A stretch of DNA of 64,000 nt from JAWHTC01 sp032586155 (GCF_032586155.1 NZ_JAWHTC010000001.1:558001-622000); one strand, 5' to 3'; counted from the first letter of the stretch, positions 44,811 to 53,820 are shown. Translations and numbers: made by a program. The notes: generated from the letters alone by a model not told the origin.

Positions 44811-45470
44811 ATGGCACGCAGGGCGTTGGTGACAGGCGGAAATCGAGGCATCGGCAGGGCCGTTGCGGCTGGGCTGGTGCGACGTGGCCATGACGTGGTG
44901 ATCGGTGCGCGCGATGGCGCCAAGGGGGCCAAAGTGGCCGCCGATATCGGGGCGACCCATGTTGTGCTTGACCTCGACCGTCCCGAGACCATCGCGGCAG
45001 GGCTGGAGGGGATCACCGGCTTTGACATCCTGATCAACAATGCCGGGGTGCTGTTTGAGCGACCGATGCTGTCCAACCCGGGTGATTTTGCCTCGTCCAT
45101 GGCGGTGATGGTGCAGGCGCCCTACGAGTTGATCCGGCTTTTAAGCCCGCGCATGGCACAGTTGCGATATGGGCGGATCGTCAATGTCTCGTCTGACTGG
45201 GGCAGTTTTTCCGAAGGGCTGGGCGGGCCGGGCGCCTATGGCGTGGCCAAGGCGGCGTTGAATGCGCTGACGGTGACGGTGGCCCGCGAATTGCCCAGCT
45301 GTGTCAAGGTCAACGCCATGTGCCCGGGCTGGGTCCGCACCCGGATGGGCGGCACCGGGGCCAGCCGCAGTCCCGAGGAGGGCGCGGAAACCGCGTTGTG
45401 GCTTGCAGCCCTGCCCGAGGACGGGCCGACGGGCGGTTTCTTCCGCGATCAAACGCCATTGGACTGGTGA
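44811..45470 (+). CDS. Short-chain dehydrogenase/reductase inside the dcw cluster
   Basis: A 219-residue classical SDR: cofactor motif TGGNRGIGRAVAAGL, NNAG, catalytic Ser in VNVSSDWGS and YGVAK with the catalytic Tyr and Lys; C-terminus VNAMCPGWVRTRMGG. The NRG after the glycine motif fits NADP preference. It stands between mraY and murD on the same strand (56 and 48 bases away), an unusual guest in a cell-wall cluster. The substrate is unknown. Confidence 0.85.
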   Translation: MARRALVTGGNRGIGRAVAAGLVRRGHDVVIGARDGAKGAKVAADIGATHVVLDLDRPETIAAGLEGITGFDILINNAGVLFERPMLSNPGDFASSMAVMVQAPYELIRLLSPRMAQLRYGRIVNVSSDWGSFSEGLGGPGAYGVAKAALNALTVTVARELPSCVKVNAMCPGWVRTRMGGTGASRSPEEGAETALWLAALPEDGPTGGFFRDQTPLDW

Positions 45471-45518
45471 GGTGCGGCGATTTGCGCTAGCCCTTTGGGT
45501 CAAGCAAAGGAGTTGCGC

Positions 45519-46916
45519 ATGATCCCTGTGAGAGGTGTTGAAGGGGCAAGGCTGGTCGTGTTGGGCCTTGGCCGGTCGGGATTGTCGGCGGCGCGGGCCT
45601 TGCGCGCGGGCGGGGCCGACGTGGCGTGCTGGGACGACAATGTCCAGGCGCGCGAGGCGGCGGAAGGTGAAGGGTTTCAATGTGTTGACCTGATGAAGCC
45701 GGGGGCGTGCGAGGGGGTGTCGTCACTGATCGTCAGCCCCGGAATTCCGCATCTTTACCCTGAGCCCAACCGGGTGATTGCCGCGGCCTGGGCGGCGGGT
45801 GTGCCGGTGGACAATGACATCGGGTTGTTCTTCCGGTCTCTCGGAGGCCGCGAATGGGACCATTTCGACGTGATGCCCCGGGTGGTGGCGGTGACCGGGT
45901 CGAACGGGAAATCGACCACCTCGGCGCTGATCCACCACGTGTTGGAAGAGGCCGGGCGTGACAGCCAATTGGCCGGGAATATTGGCCGTGGCGTGCTTGA
46001 TATCGACCCGCCGGGCGATGGCGGGGTCGTGGTTCTTGAACTGTCGTCCTACCAGACCGACCTGGCGCGCAGTCTGACGCCGGACGTCGCTGTATTCACC
46101 AATCTTTCGCCCGATCACCTGGACCGACACGGCGGCATGGGCGGGTATTTCGCCGCCAAGCGCCGGCTGTTCGCCGAGGGTGGACCGGATCGCGCCGTGA
46201 TCGGCGTGGACGAGATCGAGGGGCAGTATCTGGCAAACCAGTTAGCGGAAGGTAAATCCGACGACCGGGTGATCGACGTATCGGTGGAACGCAAGCTGTC
46301 GGGGCCGGGATGGCATGTGTTTGCCAAGAAAGGGTTTCTGTCGGAGTACCGCAAGGGGCGGCAGGTGGGCTCGATTGACCTGCGCTCTGTGGCGGGCTTG
46401 CCGGGGTCGCACAACCACCAGAATGCCTGCTGCGCCTACGCGGTGTGCCGCTCACTGGGGCTGGCGCCGCGCGAGATTGAGCAGGGATTCCAGAGCTTTG
46501 GCGGGCTGCCGCATCGCTCGCAGCTGGTGGGTGAGAAGGACGGTGTGCGGTTCGTGAATGATTCCAAGGCCACCAATGTCGAGGCGGCGGTGAAGGCCTT
46601 GCAGGCGTTTGACAAGGTGCGTTGGATCTGTGGCGGGCTGGAGAAGGAAGGCGGGGTTTCCGGGCTTCTTGAGGCCGCTGGATCGGTTGAGAAAGCCTAT
46701 GTCATCGGCCGCGAGGCGGCCGGGTTTGCCCTGCAATTGCAAGGGGTTGAGGCCGAGGTCTGCGGGGATATGGCGACGGCCGTGGCCCGGGCATCCGAGG
46801 AGGCGCAGGCAGGGGAGGTTGTGCTCTTGGCCCCGGCGGCGGCGTCGTTCGACCAGTATGACAGCTTTGAAAAACGCGGTGAACATTTCATGGAGGAAGT
46901 GCACAAGCTGTTGTGA
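45519..46916 (+). CDS. murD: UDP-MurNAc-L-Ala-D-Glu ligase MurD
   Basis: A 465-residue Mur ligase adding D-glutamate. It has an N-terminal Rossmann domain ([17 protein letters not shown]), ATP site [37 protein letters not shown] and a C-terminal [16 protein letters not shown]. The ATG at 45519 has AAGGAG six bases upstream and is clearly the start. It is the last cell-wall gene on this strand: ftsW, murG and murC do not follow. Confidence 0.95.
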   Translation: MIPVRGVEGARLVVLGLGRSGLSAARALRAGGADVACWDDNVQAREAAEGEGFQCVDLMKPGACEGVSSLIVSPGIPHLYPEPNRVIAAAWAAGVPVDNDIGLFFRSLGGREWDHFDVMPRVVAVTGSNGKSTTSALIHHVLEEAGRDSQLAGNIGRGVLDIDPPGDGGVVVLELSSYQTDLARSLTPDVAVFTNLSPDHLDRHGGMGGYFAAKRRLFAEGGPDRAVIGVDEIEGQYLANQLAEGKSDDRVIDVSVERKLSGPGWHVFAKKGFLSEYRKGRQVGSIDLRSVAGLPGSHNHQNACCAYAVCRSLGLAPREIEQGFQSFGGLPHRSQLVGEKDGVRFVNDSKATNVEAAVKALQAFDKVRWICGGLEKEGGVSGLLEAAGSVEKAYVIGREAAGFALQLQGVEAEVCGDMATAVARASEEAQAGEVVLLAPAAASFDQYDSFEKRGEHFMEEVHKLL

Positions 46917-46921
46917 GCGGT

Positions 46922-46940
46922 GGTGGGATGAAATCCCACC
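46922..46940. repeat. Short palindrome after murD
   Basis: GGTGGGAT at 46922-46929 and ATCCCACC at 46933-46940 form an 8-bp stem with a 3-base loop, directly between the convergent murD and the lipoprotein gene. It may act as a weak bidirectional terminator; there is no T run. Confidence 0.5.
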
Positions 46941-46946
46941 CTACGG

Positions 46947-47621
46947 CTACTGGCAAATGCCCTTGGTCTGGGCGCCATCCCAAGGGATGGTGATGTCCTT
47001 GGGGATGCGCAGCTTGCCCAGCGGGAAGGCCGATTTCAACAGGGATTCCAGTCGCTTGGTGCGGGGCGCCTGCGGGTCGAGCGCGGTGCAGCAGACATAT
47101 TCCTCGACGATGCTGGCCTGCTGTTCATAGGCATAGTCGAGGAACTTGGTTTTCGTATTGATATCATAGAGATAGGGGTCTTCGCCCCATTCGTGCTCAT
47201 TGGCGGATTTGATCGGGGTATATCCGGTGATCTCGCGGTTCTGCCATTGCCAGACATGGGTCAGTTCGTGGGCGAACAGCATGGCGGCGAAGAGGTACAT
47301 ACTCTCCGGGTAGCCATGCAAATAATCCTTTGAAAAATAGGGTTTAGCGTAGAAAACCTTGTTGTGAATCGCCACTGCGGCGGGGCCGACGGTGATGGTT
47401 TCACTCGTGGGTTCGGGCCAGATCCGCTCGCGACAGGCGAGGCGCGGGCGTTTTTGGCGTTTATAGGTGACCTTGCCGATGATCGCGCCGTCGTTGAAAC
47501 GGATGCGGTCGGTGGTGATGGTCTCGCTAAAGAGCTGATGCGCAAAGGATTTTTCGCCCGGGGTGAGCGGGCGGGCGCAGGCGGAGAGCAGCAGAAGGGT
47601 GAGGAAGAGGGTGACTCGCAT
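46947..47621 (-). CDS. Lipoprotein with HELTH motif (possible zinc peptidase-like)
   Basis: A 224-residue protein with a lipoprotein signal (FLTLLLLSAC, Cys14 as lipidation site). The central region contains LFAAMLFAHELTHVWQWQNR, an HExxH motif as in zincin peptidases, and a downstream acidic cluster (ASIVEEYVCC) that might supply the third ligand. Two adjacent Cys follow. Such motifs occur in DUF4157-like proteins whose peptidase activity is unproven. A full CtrA-type box lies 55-70 bases upstream of its start. Function unknown. Confidence 0.65.
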   Translation of the reverse strand: MRVTLFLTLLLLSACARPLTPGEKSFAHQLFSETITTDRIRFNDGAIIGKVTYKRQKRPRLACRERIWPEPTSETITVGPAAVAIHNKVFYAKPYFSKDYLHGYPESMYLFAAMLFAHELTHVWQWQNREITGYTPIKSANEHEWGEDPYLYDINTKTKFLDYAYEQQASIVEEYVCCTALDPQAPRTKRLESLLKSAFPLGKLRIPKDITIPWDGAQTKGICQ

Positions 47622-47675
47622 GGGTGGGAGTTTATGGGGAGTTGCGGCATCGTGCGAGGGGGTTAATGGGGGGAT

Positions 47676-47691
47676 TTAACCGAAAATTAAC
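47676..47691. promoter_or_regulatory. CtrA-type binding box upstream of the HELTH lipoprotein
   Basis: TTAACCGAAAATTAAC is an exact match to the CtrA consensus TTAA-N7-TTAAC of alphaproteobacteria. It lies 55-70 bases before the ATG of the minus-strand lipoprotein gene, a normal position for promoter control by this cell-cycle and motility regulator. Confidence 0.6.
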
Positions 47692-47693
47692 AG

Positions 47694-47735
47694 GCTGGTA
47701 TCCGTCTGCTTCCTGTCGGCTATCTGTCGGGCGTT
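47694..47735 (+). repeat. Copy B of a 42-bp dispersed repeat
   Basis: Matches 34111-34152 at 37 of 42 positions, with the last 21 bases identical. It starts three bases after the CtrA box. Confidence 0.6.
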
Positions 47736-48027
47736 CGGTGGGGCAGGGTTTGGGTAGGGAATGGGTTAAGGGGGTGTGCGGTGGTGCCGGGCTGAACCCC
47801 GGCCTACGTGGCGGGCAACAGAGGGTCGCGCCCGGCCACGAGGGTGGGCGTGGGTCTGTTTGGCGCTGGGGGGTGTCTGGTTGATCGGGTGTCGGATGGG
47901 GCGACGCTCCCGGCATTTCGCGCCCGCCCTGGGGGGCGGGGTCGGGCGCGAACCGGTTCGCAAGCGATCCGGGTGTGCTAGTTATTCAGCTGAGAATAGG
48001 ATGGGGCTGACAAGCTAGGCGGTCCTT

Positions 48028-48783
48028 TTACCATGTTAAGTATGGTATCAACGGGTCCCAGATGGTGAGCTGTAGAACCCGCAAAAGCAAATCTATACTA
48101 GGTATTAATAGAAGCAAGTAGCCAACTGTCGCAAATGTTAGGCAGATGACGAGTAATGGTCGGCGCTTTCGGCTCTCCCTGAAATAGGTTTCGCGTAAGA
48201 TTGAAAGGAGTACATTTTCGTGCCTTTTTTTGGCTTCACTAAAATTCACACGATCGTACCCTACAAGTTTTTGATTTCTATCTTCCTTAATTAGTTCGTT
48301 TTTCCCGCTGCCTGCCCAAGAAGCTTCTTGCCAAAACAAGTCCCAATCATCCGTGTAATACTTCCCGTCTATGGTCAGCGGATCAAATTTGGAATGGTGG
48401 ATTTCCTGATGTAGGCGAAGGAAAGTTCCAGCCGTCCCGTATTTCAAGAAATAGTCTGCGTAGCCTTGGCTAGTTTCGGAAACTTTGATCGCGTACGGTC
48501 TAAATATCCGATAGAAAGTGTTTGCCGCGGCAAGGAGTAAAAAGCCGAAGAAAATGAACCGGACTCGGCTTTCAGAATCGAGGAAAAAGGTAGTTTTTAC
48601 TTCGTTTGTGAGGTTTTCAAACTCCAAATGATCGGTAACGTAGTCGTTAAAGAGAACGGCGTACCCAATTATTGGCACCAGAAACGAAGCTTTAGCGGCG
48701 TACCCGTTTAGGAACTCTGAATAGTCATCCCATGTGAAATTGTACGAGAACACCGACCATCTGAGCTTTATCCACTCAAACAT
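48028..48783 (-). CDS. AT-rich hypothetical membrane protein, probably acquired
   Basis: A 251-residue protein with hydrophobic segments near residues 30-48, 76-92 and 207-235 and a long soluble middle part (about 95-205) rich in Lys, Asp, Tyr and Trp (DDWDLFWQEASWAGSG). Its base and codon use are clearly more AT-rich than its neighbours (many ATA, AAA and TTT-type codons), so horizontal gain is likely. Its start overlaps the 3' end of parE by eight bases, meaning the insertion replaced the original parE 3' flank almost exactly. No family recognised. A membrane defence or immunity-type protein is possible, but nothing in the sequence proves it. Confidence 0.65.
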   Translation of the reverse strand: MFEWIKLRWSVFSYNFTWDDYSEFLNGYAAKASFLVPIIGYAVLFNDYVTDHLEFENLTNEVKTTFFLDSESRVRFIFFGFLLLAAANTFYRIFRPYAIKVSETSQGYADYFLKYGTAGTFLRLHQEIHHSKFDPLTIDGKYYTDDWDLFWQEASWAGSGKNELIKEDRNQKLVGYDRVNFSEAKKRHENVLLSILRETYFRESRKRRPLLVICLTFATVGYLLLLIPSIDLLLRVLQLTIWDPLIPYLTW

Positions 48784-50734
48784 CCAACTCCTCCACGAAC
48801 CGGGCGTTCTCCTGAATGTACTGGAACCGCAGCTCGGGTTTCTTGCCCATCAGGCGTTCCACAAGGTCGCCGGTTTCGCCGGGTTCGTCCTCGTCTATGG
48901 TGACGCGGATCAGGGTGCGGGTGGCGGGGTCCATGGTGGTTTCCTTGAGGTCCTTGGCGTCCATCTCGCCCAGACCTTTGAAGCGTTGCACGTCGATCTT
49001 GCCCTTGCCGCCAAGGCCCTTTGCCATGACCTCGTCCTTTTCCGCGTCCGAGGTGACGTAGACGCGTTTTGCGCCCTGGGTCAGGCGGTAGAGGGGCGGG
49101 CAGGCGAGGTAGAGGTGGCCGTGGTCGATCAGCGGGCGCATCTGGGTGAAGAAGAAGGTCATCAACAGGGCGGCGATATGGGCGCCGTCGACATCCGCAT
49201 CGGTCATGATGATGATCTTTTCATAGCGCAGATCATCGAGGTTGAACTTGGTGCCCATGCCGCAGCCGAGGCTTTCGCAGAGGTCGGAGATTTCGGCGTT
49301 GGAGCCTAGTTTTGAGCTGGCCGCGCCCAGCACGTTGAGGATCTTGCCCTTGAGCGGCAGCAGCGCCTGGGTTTTGCGGTTGCGCGCGCCCTTGCCGGAG
49401 CCACCGGCGCTATCACCCTCGACGATGAACAATTCGGTACCGGCGCGGTCGGAGTTGGAGCAATCGGTGAGCTTGCCGGGCAGGCGCAGGCGTTTGGTCG
49501 CCGATTTACGGGCGGTTTCCTTTTCCTGGCGGCGGCGCAGGCGTTCCTCGGCGCGCAGCACGAGGAAATCGAGGATCGCGCCGGCGGATCTGGTGTTGGA
49601 CGCCAGCCAGTGGTCGAAATGGTCGCGCACCGAGTTTTCGACCAGGCGTTGGGCCTCGACGGTGGCGAGGCGGTCCTTGGTCTGGCCGACAAATTCGGGT
49701 TCGGAGATGAAGCAGGACACGAGGGCGCAGCCGCCGGAGGTGAGGTCATCGCGGGTGATCTGGGCGGCCTTGCGGTTCGAGGCAAGCTCGCCGTAAGCCT
49801 TGATGCCCTTGAGGATCGCGGCCCAGAACCCGGCGACATGGGTGCCGCCCTCGGGGGTGGGGACGGTGTTACAGTAGGACTGGATGAAGCCATCCCTTGA
49901 AGGCGTCCAGTTGATCGCCCATTCGACCTTGCCCGGGGTGCCGAATTTTTCCTTGAAGTCGACGGCGCCGGCGAAGGGGGCTTCGGCGTAGGTGGAGGCG
50001 GCGCCGAGGGTTTCGCGCAGGTAATCCGACAGGCCGCCGGGGAAGTGGAAGGTGGCCTCGGTTGGCGTCTCGCCGTCGTCGATGGCGGATTTCCAGCGGA
50101 TTTCGACGCCGGAGAAGAGGTAGGCCTTGGAGCGTATGGATTTGAACAGGCGGGCGGGTTTGAACCGGTGCTTGCCGAAGATTTGGTCGTCGGCATGGAA
50201 GGTGACGGTGGTGCCGCGCCGGTTGGGGGCGGTGCCGACTTTCTCGACCGGGCCAAGGGGCAGGCCGCGCGAGAAGCGTTGCTCGTAGACTTCCTTGTTG
50301 CGGGCGACCTGGACGACCATCGAGTCGCTGAGGGCGTTGACCACCGAGGCGCCGACGCCATGCAGACCGCCAGAGGTCTGATAGGCCTTGCCGGAGAACT
50401 TGCCGCCCGCATGCAGGGTGCAGAGGATGACTTCCAAAGCGGACTTGTCGGGGAATTTCGGGTGCGGGTCTACGGGGATGCCACGACCGTTGTCGCGGAT
50501 GGTGATCGAATAATCCTCGTGCAGCTCGACCTCGATCCGGTTGGCGAAACCGGCGACGGCCTCGTCCATGGAGTTGTCGAGCACTTCGGCGACGAGGTGA
50601 TGCAGCGCGCGCTCGTCGGTGCCACCGATATACATGCCGGGGCGTTTGCGGACAGGTTCGAGGCCTTCGAGGACTTCGATGCTGTCGGCGTTGTAGTCAC
50701 CGCCGTGGGCGGGGGAGAGAAGATCGTCGGCCAT
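48776..50734 (-). CDS. parE: DNA topoisomerase IV subunit B
   Basis: A 652-residue type IIA topoisomerase ATPase subunit. GHKL ATPase: EVLDNSMDEAVAGF, DNGRGIPVD and TSGGLHGVGASVVNALS; transducer; TOPRIM: IVEGDSAGGSGKGARNRKTQ and the metal-binding TDADVDGAHIAAL. It decatenates daughter chromosomes with ParC. The length (about 650 rather than 800 residues) and TOPRIM sequence favour ParE over GyrB. The C-terminus (RFVEELDV) is intact despite the overlapping gene. Confidence 0.93.
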   Translation of the reverse strand: MADDLLSPAHGGDYNADSIEVLEGLEPVRKRPGMYIGGTDERALHHLVAEVLDNSMDEAVAGFANRIEVELHEDYSITIRDNGRGIPVDPHPKFPDKSALEVILCTLHAGGKFSGKAYQTSGGLHGVGASVVNALSDSMVVQVARNKEVYEQRFSRGLPLGPVEKVGTAPNRRGTTVTFHADDQIFGKHRFKPARLFKSIRSKAYLFSGVEIRWKSAIDDGETPTEATFHFPGGLSDYLRETLGAASTYAEAPFAGAVDFKEKFGTPGKVEWAINWTPSRDGFIQSYCNTVPTPEGGTHVAGFWAAILKGIKAYGELASNRKAAQITRDDLTSGGCALVSCFISEPEFVGQTKDRLATVEAQRLVENSVRDHFDHWLASNTRSAGAILDFLVLRAEERLRRRQEKETARKSATKRLRLPGKLTDCSNSDRAGTELFIVEGDSAGGSGKGARNRKTQALLPLKGKILNVLGAASSKLGSNAEISDLCESLGCGMGTKFNLDDLRYEKIIIMTDADVDGAHIAALLMTFFFTQMRPLIDHGHLYLACPPLYRLTQGAKRVYVTSDAEKDEVMAKGLGGKGKIDVQRFKGLGEMDAKDLKETTMDPATRTLIRVTIDEDEPGETGDLVERLMGKKPELRFQYIQENARFVEELDV

Positions 50735-50834
50735 ATGCTGCTCTTTTTGTCTTGGTTGGCGTCATTATGGCAGAGGGGGGCGGGTGGGGGAAGATGCCTG
50801 TTGGTCTGTTTCGGGGCGGCAAGAGGCTGTGGAA

Positions 50835-50862
50835 CCTCCAGAGCACTGATTTCCTCTGGAGG
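50835..50862. repeat. Inverted repeat after the GFA gene
   Basis: CCTCCAGAG at 50835-50843 and CTCTGGAGG at 50854-50862 form a 9-bp stem, 10 bases downstream of the GFA-family stop on the minus strand. It could end that transcript, although no T run follows. Confidence 0.5.
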
Positions 50863-50872
50863 CTGACCGTGC

Positions 50873-51280
50873 TTAGCCCGGCATTTTCTCGAAGGCCGGA
50901 ATTCCGTCTTCGAGGACGGTCGCTTTCATCTTGCTCGACGTGTAGACATTTACCTTCGGGGCGAACTCTTCGTGTTCGTTGATGACACCGGCGCGTATGC
51001 CGAGCATGCCTTCGCGGGAAGAATTCTGCGTGAACAGCGGTGTTCCACAATTGCTGCAGAAATGCTTGGTCATTGTGCTGCCGGCATCCGAGCTGTGCTG
51101 GAAGGTTTTTGGCGTGCCGGTGATCTTCACATCGTCCTGTTTCATGAACATCAGTGTGGCATAGGCGCTCCCCGTGGAATGTCGGCACGCGGTACAGTGG
51201 CAGTTCGCCATGACTGGCACATCACCATCGGCTTCGAATGAGATGTCGCCACAGAGGCATTGTCCGGTAAGCTTTGTCAT
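50873..51280 (-). CDS. GFA family (CENP-V/glutathione-dependent formaldehyde-activating) protein
   Basis: A 135-residue zinc-binding Mss4-like protein. The metal-binding cysteines are in GQCLCGDISFE, NCHCTACRHSTG and FCSNCGTPLF, the usual two-zinc arrangement. Family members include the formaldehyde-activating enzyme Gfa, but most, including this one, have undefined substrates. Single gene on the minus strand. Confidence 0.85.
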   Translation of the reverse strand: MTKLTGQCLCGDISFEADGDVPVMANCHCTACRHSTGSAYATLMFMKQDDVKITGTPKTFQHSSDAGSTMTKHFCSNCGTPLFTQNSSREGMLGIRAGVINEHEEFAPKVNVYTSSKMKATVLEDGIPAFEKMPG

Positions 51281-51636
51281 TGGGTTCCTTTCGCGTTTCG
51301 CAACATTGCCATGACGACACTAGGGCAATGGCGATAATCATCAAGGTCAGAGCAAAGGATTGAACGACTGGGTTCCAGCATTGAAGCTGACGCCAACCTT
51401 CGTTGGTGCGCTCACTGCTGTTGATAACCACAACTTGAACGGGGAACCGCGTGCTCCCTCCCGATACCGTGCAACCAACACGGGGTAGAATGACTGCTGA
51501 GCGGGAGTAGCCGAAGCAGGCGACAGACCACTCGCAAGAGGTGGGAGTGGTTCTGAGTCACATCTGACGCAAGGAAACATGTGACCCCGGCACCCGATCA
51601 TGGGTAACTGCCCTGAAGCGACGAAAGGGCAGAATT
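51281..51636. other. Intergenic region, no gene; RBS-covering hairpin
   Basis: About 350 bases between divergent genes. Frames here lack ribosome binding sites and protein-like composition. At the right end, CTGCCCT at 51608-51614 pairs with AGGGCAG at 51626-51632; the right arm overlaps the AAAGGG ribosome binding site of the nitroreductase gene, so this hairpin could limit its translation. Confidence 0.4.
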
Positions 51637-52335
51637 ATGGAAGTATCACAGGCGATGCTGGAGCGGCGCAGCATCCGGGGCTTTACCGACAAGCCGGTGC
51701 CAAAAGAGCTTTTGGAAGAGATCATTGCGCTGGCCAACCGGGCGCCGTCGTCGATGAACACCCAGCCGTGGCATTTTCACGTCCTGACCGGCGAGGTGCT
51801 GGAGAAGGTGCGGCAGGGCAATTGCGAGCGGATGCTGGGAGGGATCCCGCCGCAACGCGAGATCAAGGATCATGGGGCCTATGACGGGGTGCATCGCGAG
51901 CGCCAGATCGAGATCGCGGTGCAGTTGTTCGAGGCGATGGGGATCGAGCGCCATGACAAGGAAAAGCGGCAGGATTGGGTGATGCGCGGGTTTCGCCAGT
52001 TCGATGCGCCGGTGTCGGTGGTGGTGACGTTCGACCGGTCGTTGGAAGACAATGGAACGATTGCGCATTTCGACCTGGGTGCAGTGACCTATGGCTTGGT
52101 TCTGGCGGCGTGGGATCGCGGCCTGGGCGCGGTGATCAACGGGCAGGGGATCATGCAGTCGCCGGTGGTGCGCGAACATGCAGGGATACCCGAGGATGAA
52201 GTGATCCTGACCTGCGTGGCGCTGGGCTGGCCGGATGAGAGTTTTGCGGCCAATAGCGTGAAGTCACGGCGCAGGCCGGTTGAGAACACGGCGCGTTTCG
52301 TTGGGTTTGGAGAGGCGGCGGACTCGCAGGGTTAG
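51637..52335 (+). CDS. Nitroreductase family protein
   Basis: A 232-residue flavoprotein. AMLERRSIRGFTDKPVP and IIALANRAPSSMNTQPWHF form the FMN site at the N-terminus; FDLGAVTYGLVLAAWDRGLGAVINGQG and a C-terminal VILTCVALGWPDESFAANSV complete the fold. It differs from the nitroreductase at 2349-3155 in size and sequence. Such enzymes reduce nitro compounds or quinones with NAD(P)H. Next downstream on the same strand is an AhpD-like gene. Confidence 0.85.
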   Translation: MEVSQAMLERRSIRGFTDKPVPKELLEEIIALANRAPSSMNTQPWHFHVLTGEVLEKVRQGNCERMLGGIPPQREIKDHGAYDGVHRERQIEIAVQLFEAMGIERHDKEKRQDWVMRGFRQFDAPVSVVVTFDRSLEDNGTIAHFDLGAVTYGLVLAAWDRGLGAVINGQGIMQSPVVREHAGIPEDEVILTCVALGWPDESFAANSVKSRRRPVENTARFVGFGEAADSQG

Positions 52336-52639
52336 GCAGTTAAAGTGGTTTTTGTCCGCTATTGGCCTGGAGCTGACTTTCGAATTGCTTACGCAATCCG
52401 ACCGGCTGGGGGGCCAGCCCCCCAGACCCCCCGGGATATTTCTGGCAAGAGGAAGAGGTGGACCGGGGTGTTGGAATGACCGCTTGAGGCCAAGTCCGGC
52501 CTTCGTAAAAGCATCGTTTGCTCCCCGCAAAAGTCTTGCCACCGGACTTTCCAATGGCATCACGGCGGGCAGAAACCGCATGACCCCGGCACTTGGACGT
52601 GACAGGCTGTGCCCTGAACAGCAAGGAAAGGGATGGCCC
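52336..52639. other. Intergenic region with a GC-rich palindromic repeat
   Basis: About 300 bases, no gene. CTGGGGGGC at 52406-52414 and GCCCCCCAG at 52417-52425 form a perfect 9-bp stem, followed by CCCCCGGGATATTT and a purine-rich tail. This resembles a dispersed intergenic element common in Roseobacter genomes; a related tail occurs twice near 59450-59650. Confidence 0.45.
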
Positions 52640-53248
52640 ATGAGCTGGATCGACGTGGTGCCCTATGCGGCCGCCAAGGGCAAGCTGAAGAAGCTGTATG
52701 ACCGGGTGAAAGGTCCGGATGACAACGTGGACAACATCATGATGGCACATTCGTTGCGGCCACATTCGATGGAAGGCCACATGGCGATCTACAAATACGT
52801 GCTGCATCACAGCGGCAACACGCTGCCCAAGTGGTTTCTGGAATGCCTCGGCGTCTGGGTCAGTTCGCTGAATGATTGCGCCTATTGTGTCGAGCATCAT
52901 TTTGCCGGGATGAAACGGTTGTTGGCCGACGATACACGTGCCGAGGCGCTGCGCGCAGCGATCGAGAAACGGGATATGGCACAGGCTCCGTTGGACGCGC
53001 GCGAGGTTGCGGCGATGGCATATGCCCGCGTGCTGACCGACGCCCCGGCAAGATTGGGCGTGGGCGACATCGCGGCGCTGCGCGAGGCCGGGTTTGACGA
53101 TGGCGAGATTTTGGAGATCAACCAGGTCAGCGCCTATTTCTCTTACGCCAATCGCACGGTTCTGGGCTTGGGGGTGAATACCCAAGGTGACATCATCGGG
53201 TTGAGCCCGAACAATTCGGATGATCCGGATGATTGGTCACATCGTTAG
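52640..53248 (+). CDS. AhpD-like peroxidase-related protein
   Basis: A 202-residue carboxymuconolactone decarboxylase/AhpD-fold protein. The redox motif is CAYCVEHHFAG (C-x-x-C-x-x-x-H) in LNDCAYCVEHH, matching the AhpD proton-relay active site. IMMAHSLRPHSMEGHMAIYKYVL and a C-terminal EINQVSAYFSYANRTVLGLGV are typical of the 'uncharacterised peroxidase-related' subgroup. It probably removes hydroperoxides with a thiol partner. The ATG at 52640 is chosen from homology to the conserved SWI start. Confidence 0.85.
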   Translation: MSWIDVVPYAAAKGKLKKLYDRVKGPDDNVDNIMMAHSLRPHSMEGHMAIYKYVLHHSGNTLPKWFLECLGVWVSSLNDCAYCVEHHFAGMKRLLADDTRAEALRAAIEKRDMAQAPLDAREVAAMAYARVLTDAPARLGVGDIAALREAGFDDGEILEINQVSAYFSYANRTVLGLGVNTQGDIIGLSPNNSDDPDDWSHR

Positions 53249-53291
53249 CAGGTTGCGCGACGACCGGGGCCGCCGCGCGTGATTTGCGCCG

Positions 53292-53714
53292 CTATTTCTG
53301 GATCGACTCGATATAGTCGGCAAGCACCATGACACGTCCACGGACAAAGAGTTCTTTGCCATAGGTCCCGTACTGATCGCCGGCTTCGGTCATGAAGCGG
53401 TCGCCCCAGACCGGCATGCCACCGGCCCAATCGGGCATGGCGCTGCCATGTGCGCCGACGCCGGTCCGTCCGTCAATCACCCGAACGACGTGAAGCATCG
53501 GGAACGAGCCGTCGGCGTTCACGGTCAGTTGGGTCAGGTCGGGCGCGGCTGTTTTCATCACGCTGGACAGCGGGCCGTTTCCGGTTCCGTCAAGGCCGTG
53601 GCAGACGGCGCAGGAATTGCGGAACTCGGCTTCCCCTGCGGTTTCGGCAATTGCGGCCGATCCGAGCAGGCAGAGCGAGATTGCGGCAAGCGGTGTGATC
53701 ATTTTCGAAAACAT
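53292..53714 (-). CDS. Periplasmic monohaem cytochrome c
   Basis: A 140-residue protein with a signal peptide (ending SAAIAETAG) and one haem site, CAVCH in RNSCAVCHGLDGTG. The sixth ligand is probably a Met in GAHGSAMPDWAGG. GGAGGAGG just before the ATG at 53714 fixes the start. A small class I electron carrier; partner oxidase or reductase unknown. Confidence 0.85.
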   Translation of the reverse strand: MFSKMITPLAAISLCLLGSAAIAETAGEAEFRNSCAVCHGLDGTGNGPLSSVMKTAAPDLTQLTVNADGSFPMLHVVRVIDGRTGVGAHGSAMPDWAGGMPVWGDRFMTEAGDQYGTYGKELFVRGRVMVLADYIESIQK

Positions 53715-53820
53715 TTTTCCTCCTCCAAACAAACTGCTTTGCAAAACCCTGTGATCACTGGTTAACCACGGTGTCATTATCGCGGTTTTCGGGGAAAAAT
53801 GCCTTGATGCCCGTCAAAAC

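Larger units (their letters stand above)
47622..48027. other. Intergenic region holding a CtrA box and repeat copy B
   Basis: About 400 bases, very G-rich on the plus strand, without a credible gene. It contains a TTAA-N7-TTAA box (47676-47691) and the second copy of a 42-base repeat (47694-47735). The stretch 47740-47960 shows no recognisable structure. Its composition changes sharply to AT-rich at about 47985, where the next gene's region begins. Confidence 0.5.

Noticed and set aside
51347..51601. 84-codon minus-strand gene between GFA and nitroreductase
   Set aside because: No ribosome binding site and low-complexity Ser/Pro/Ala composition; not supported.
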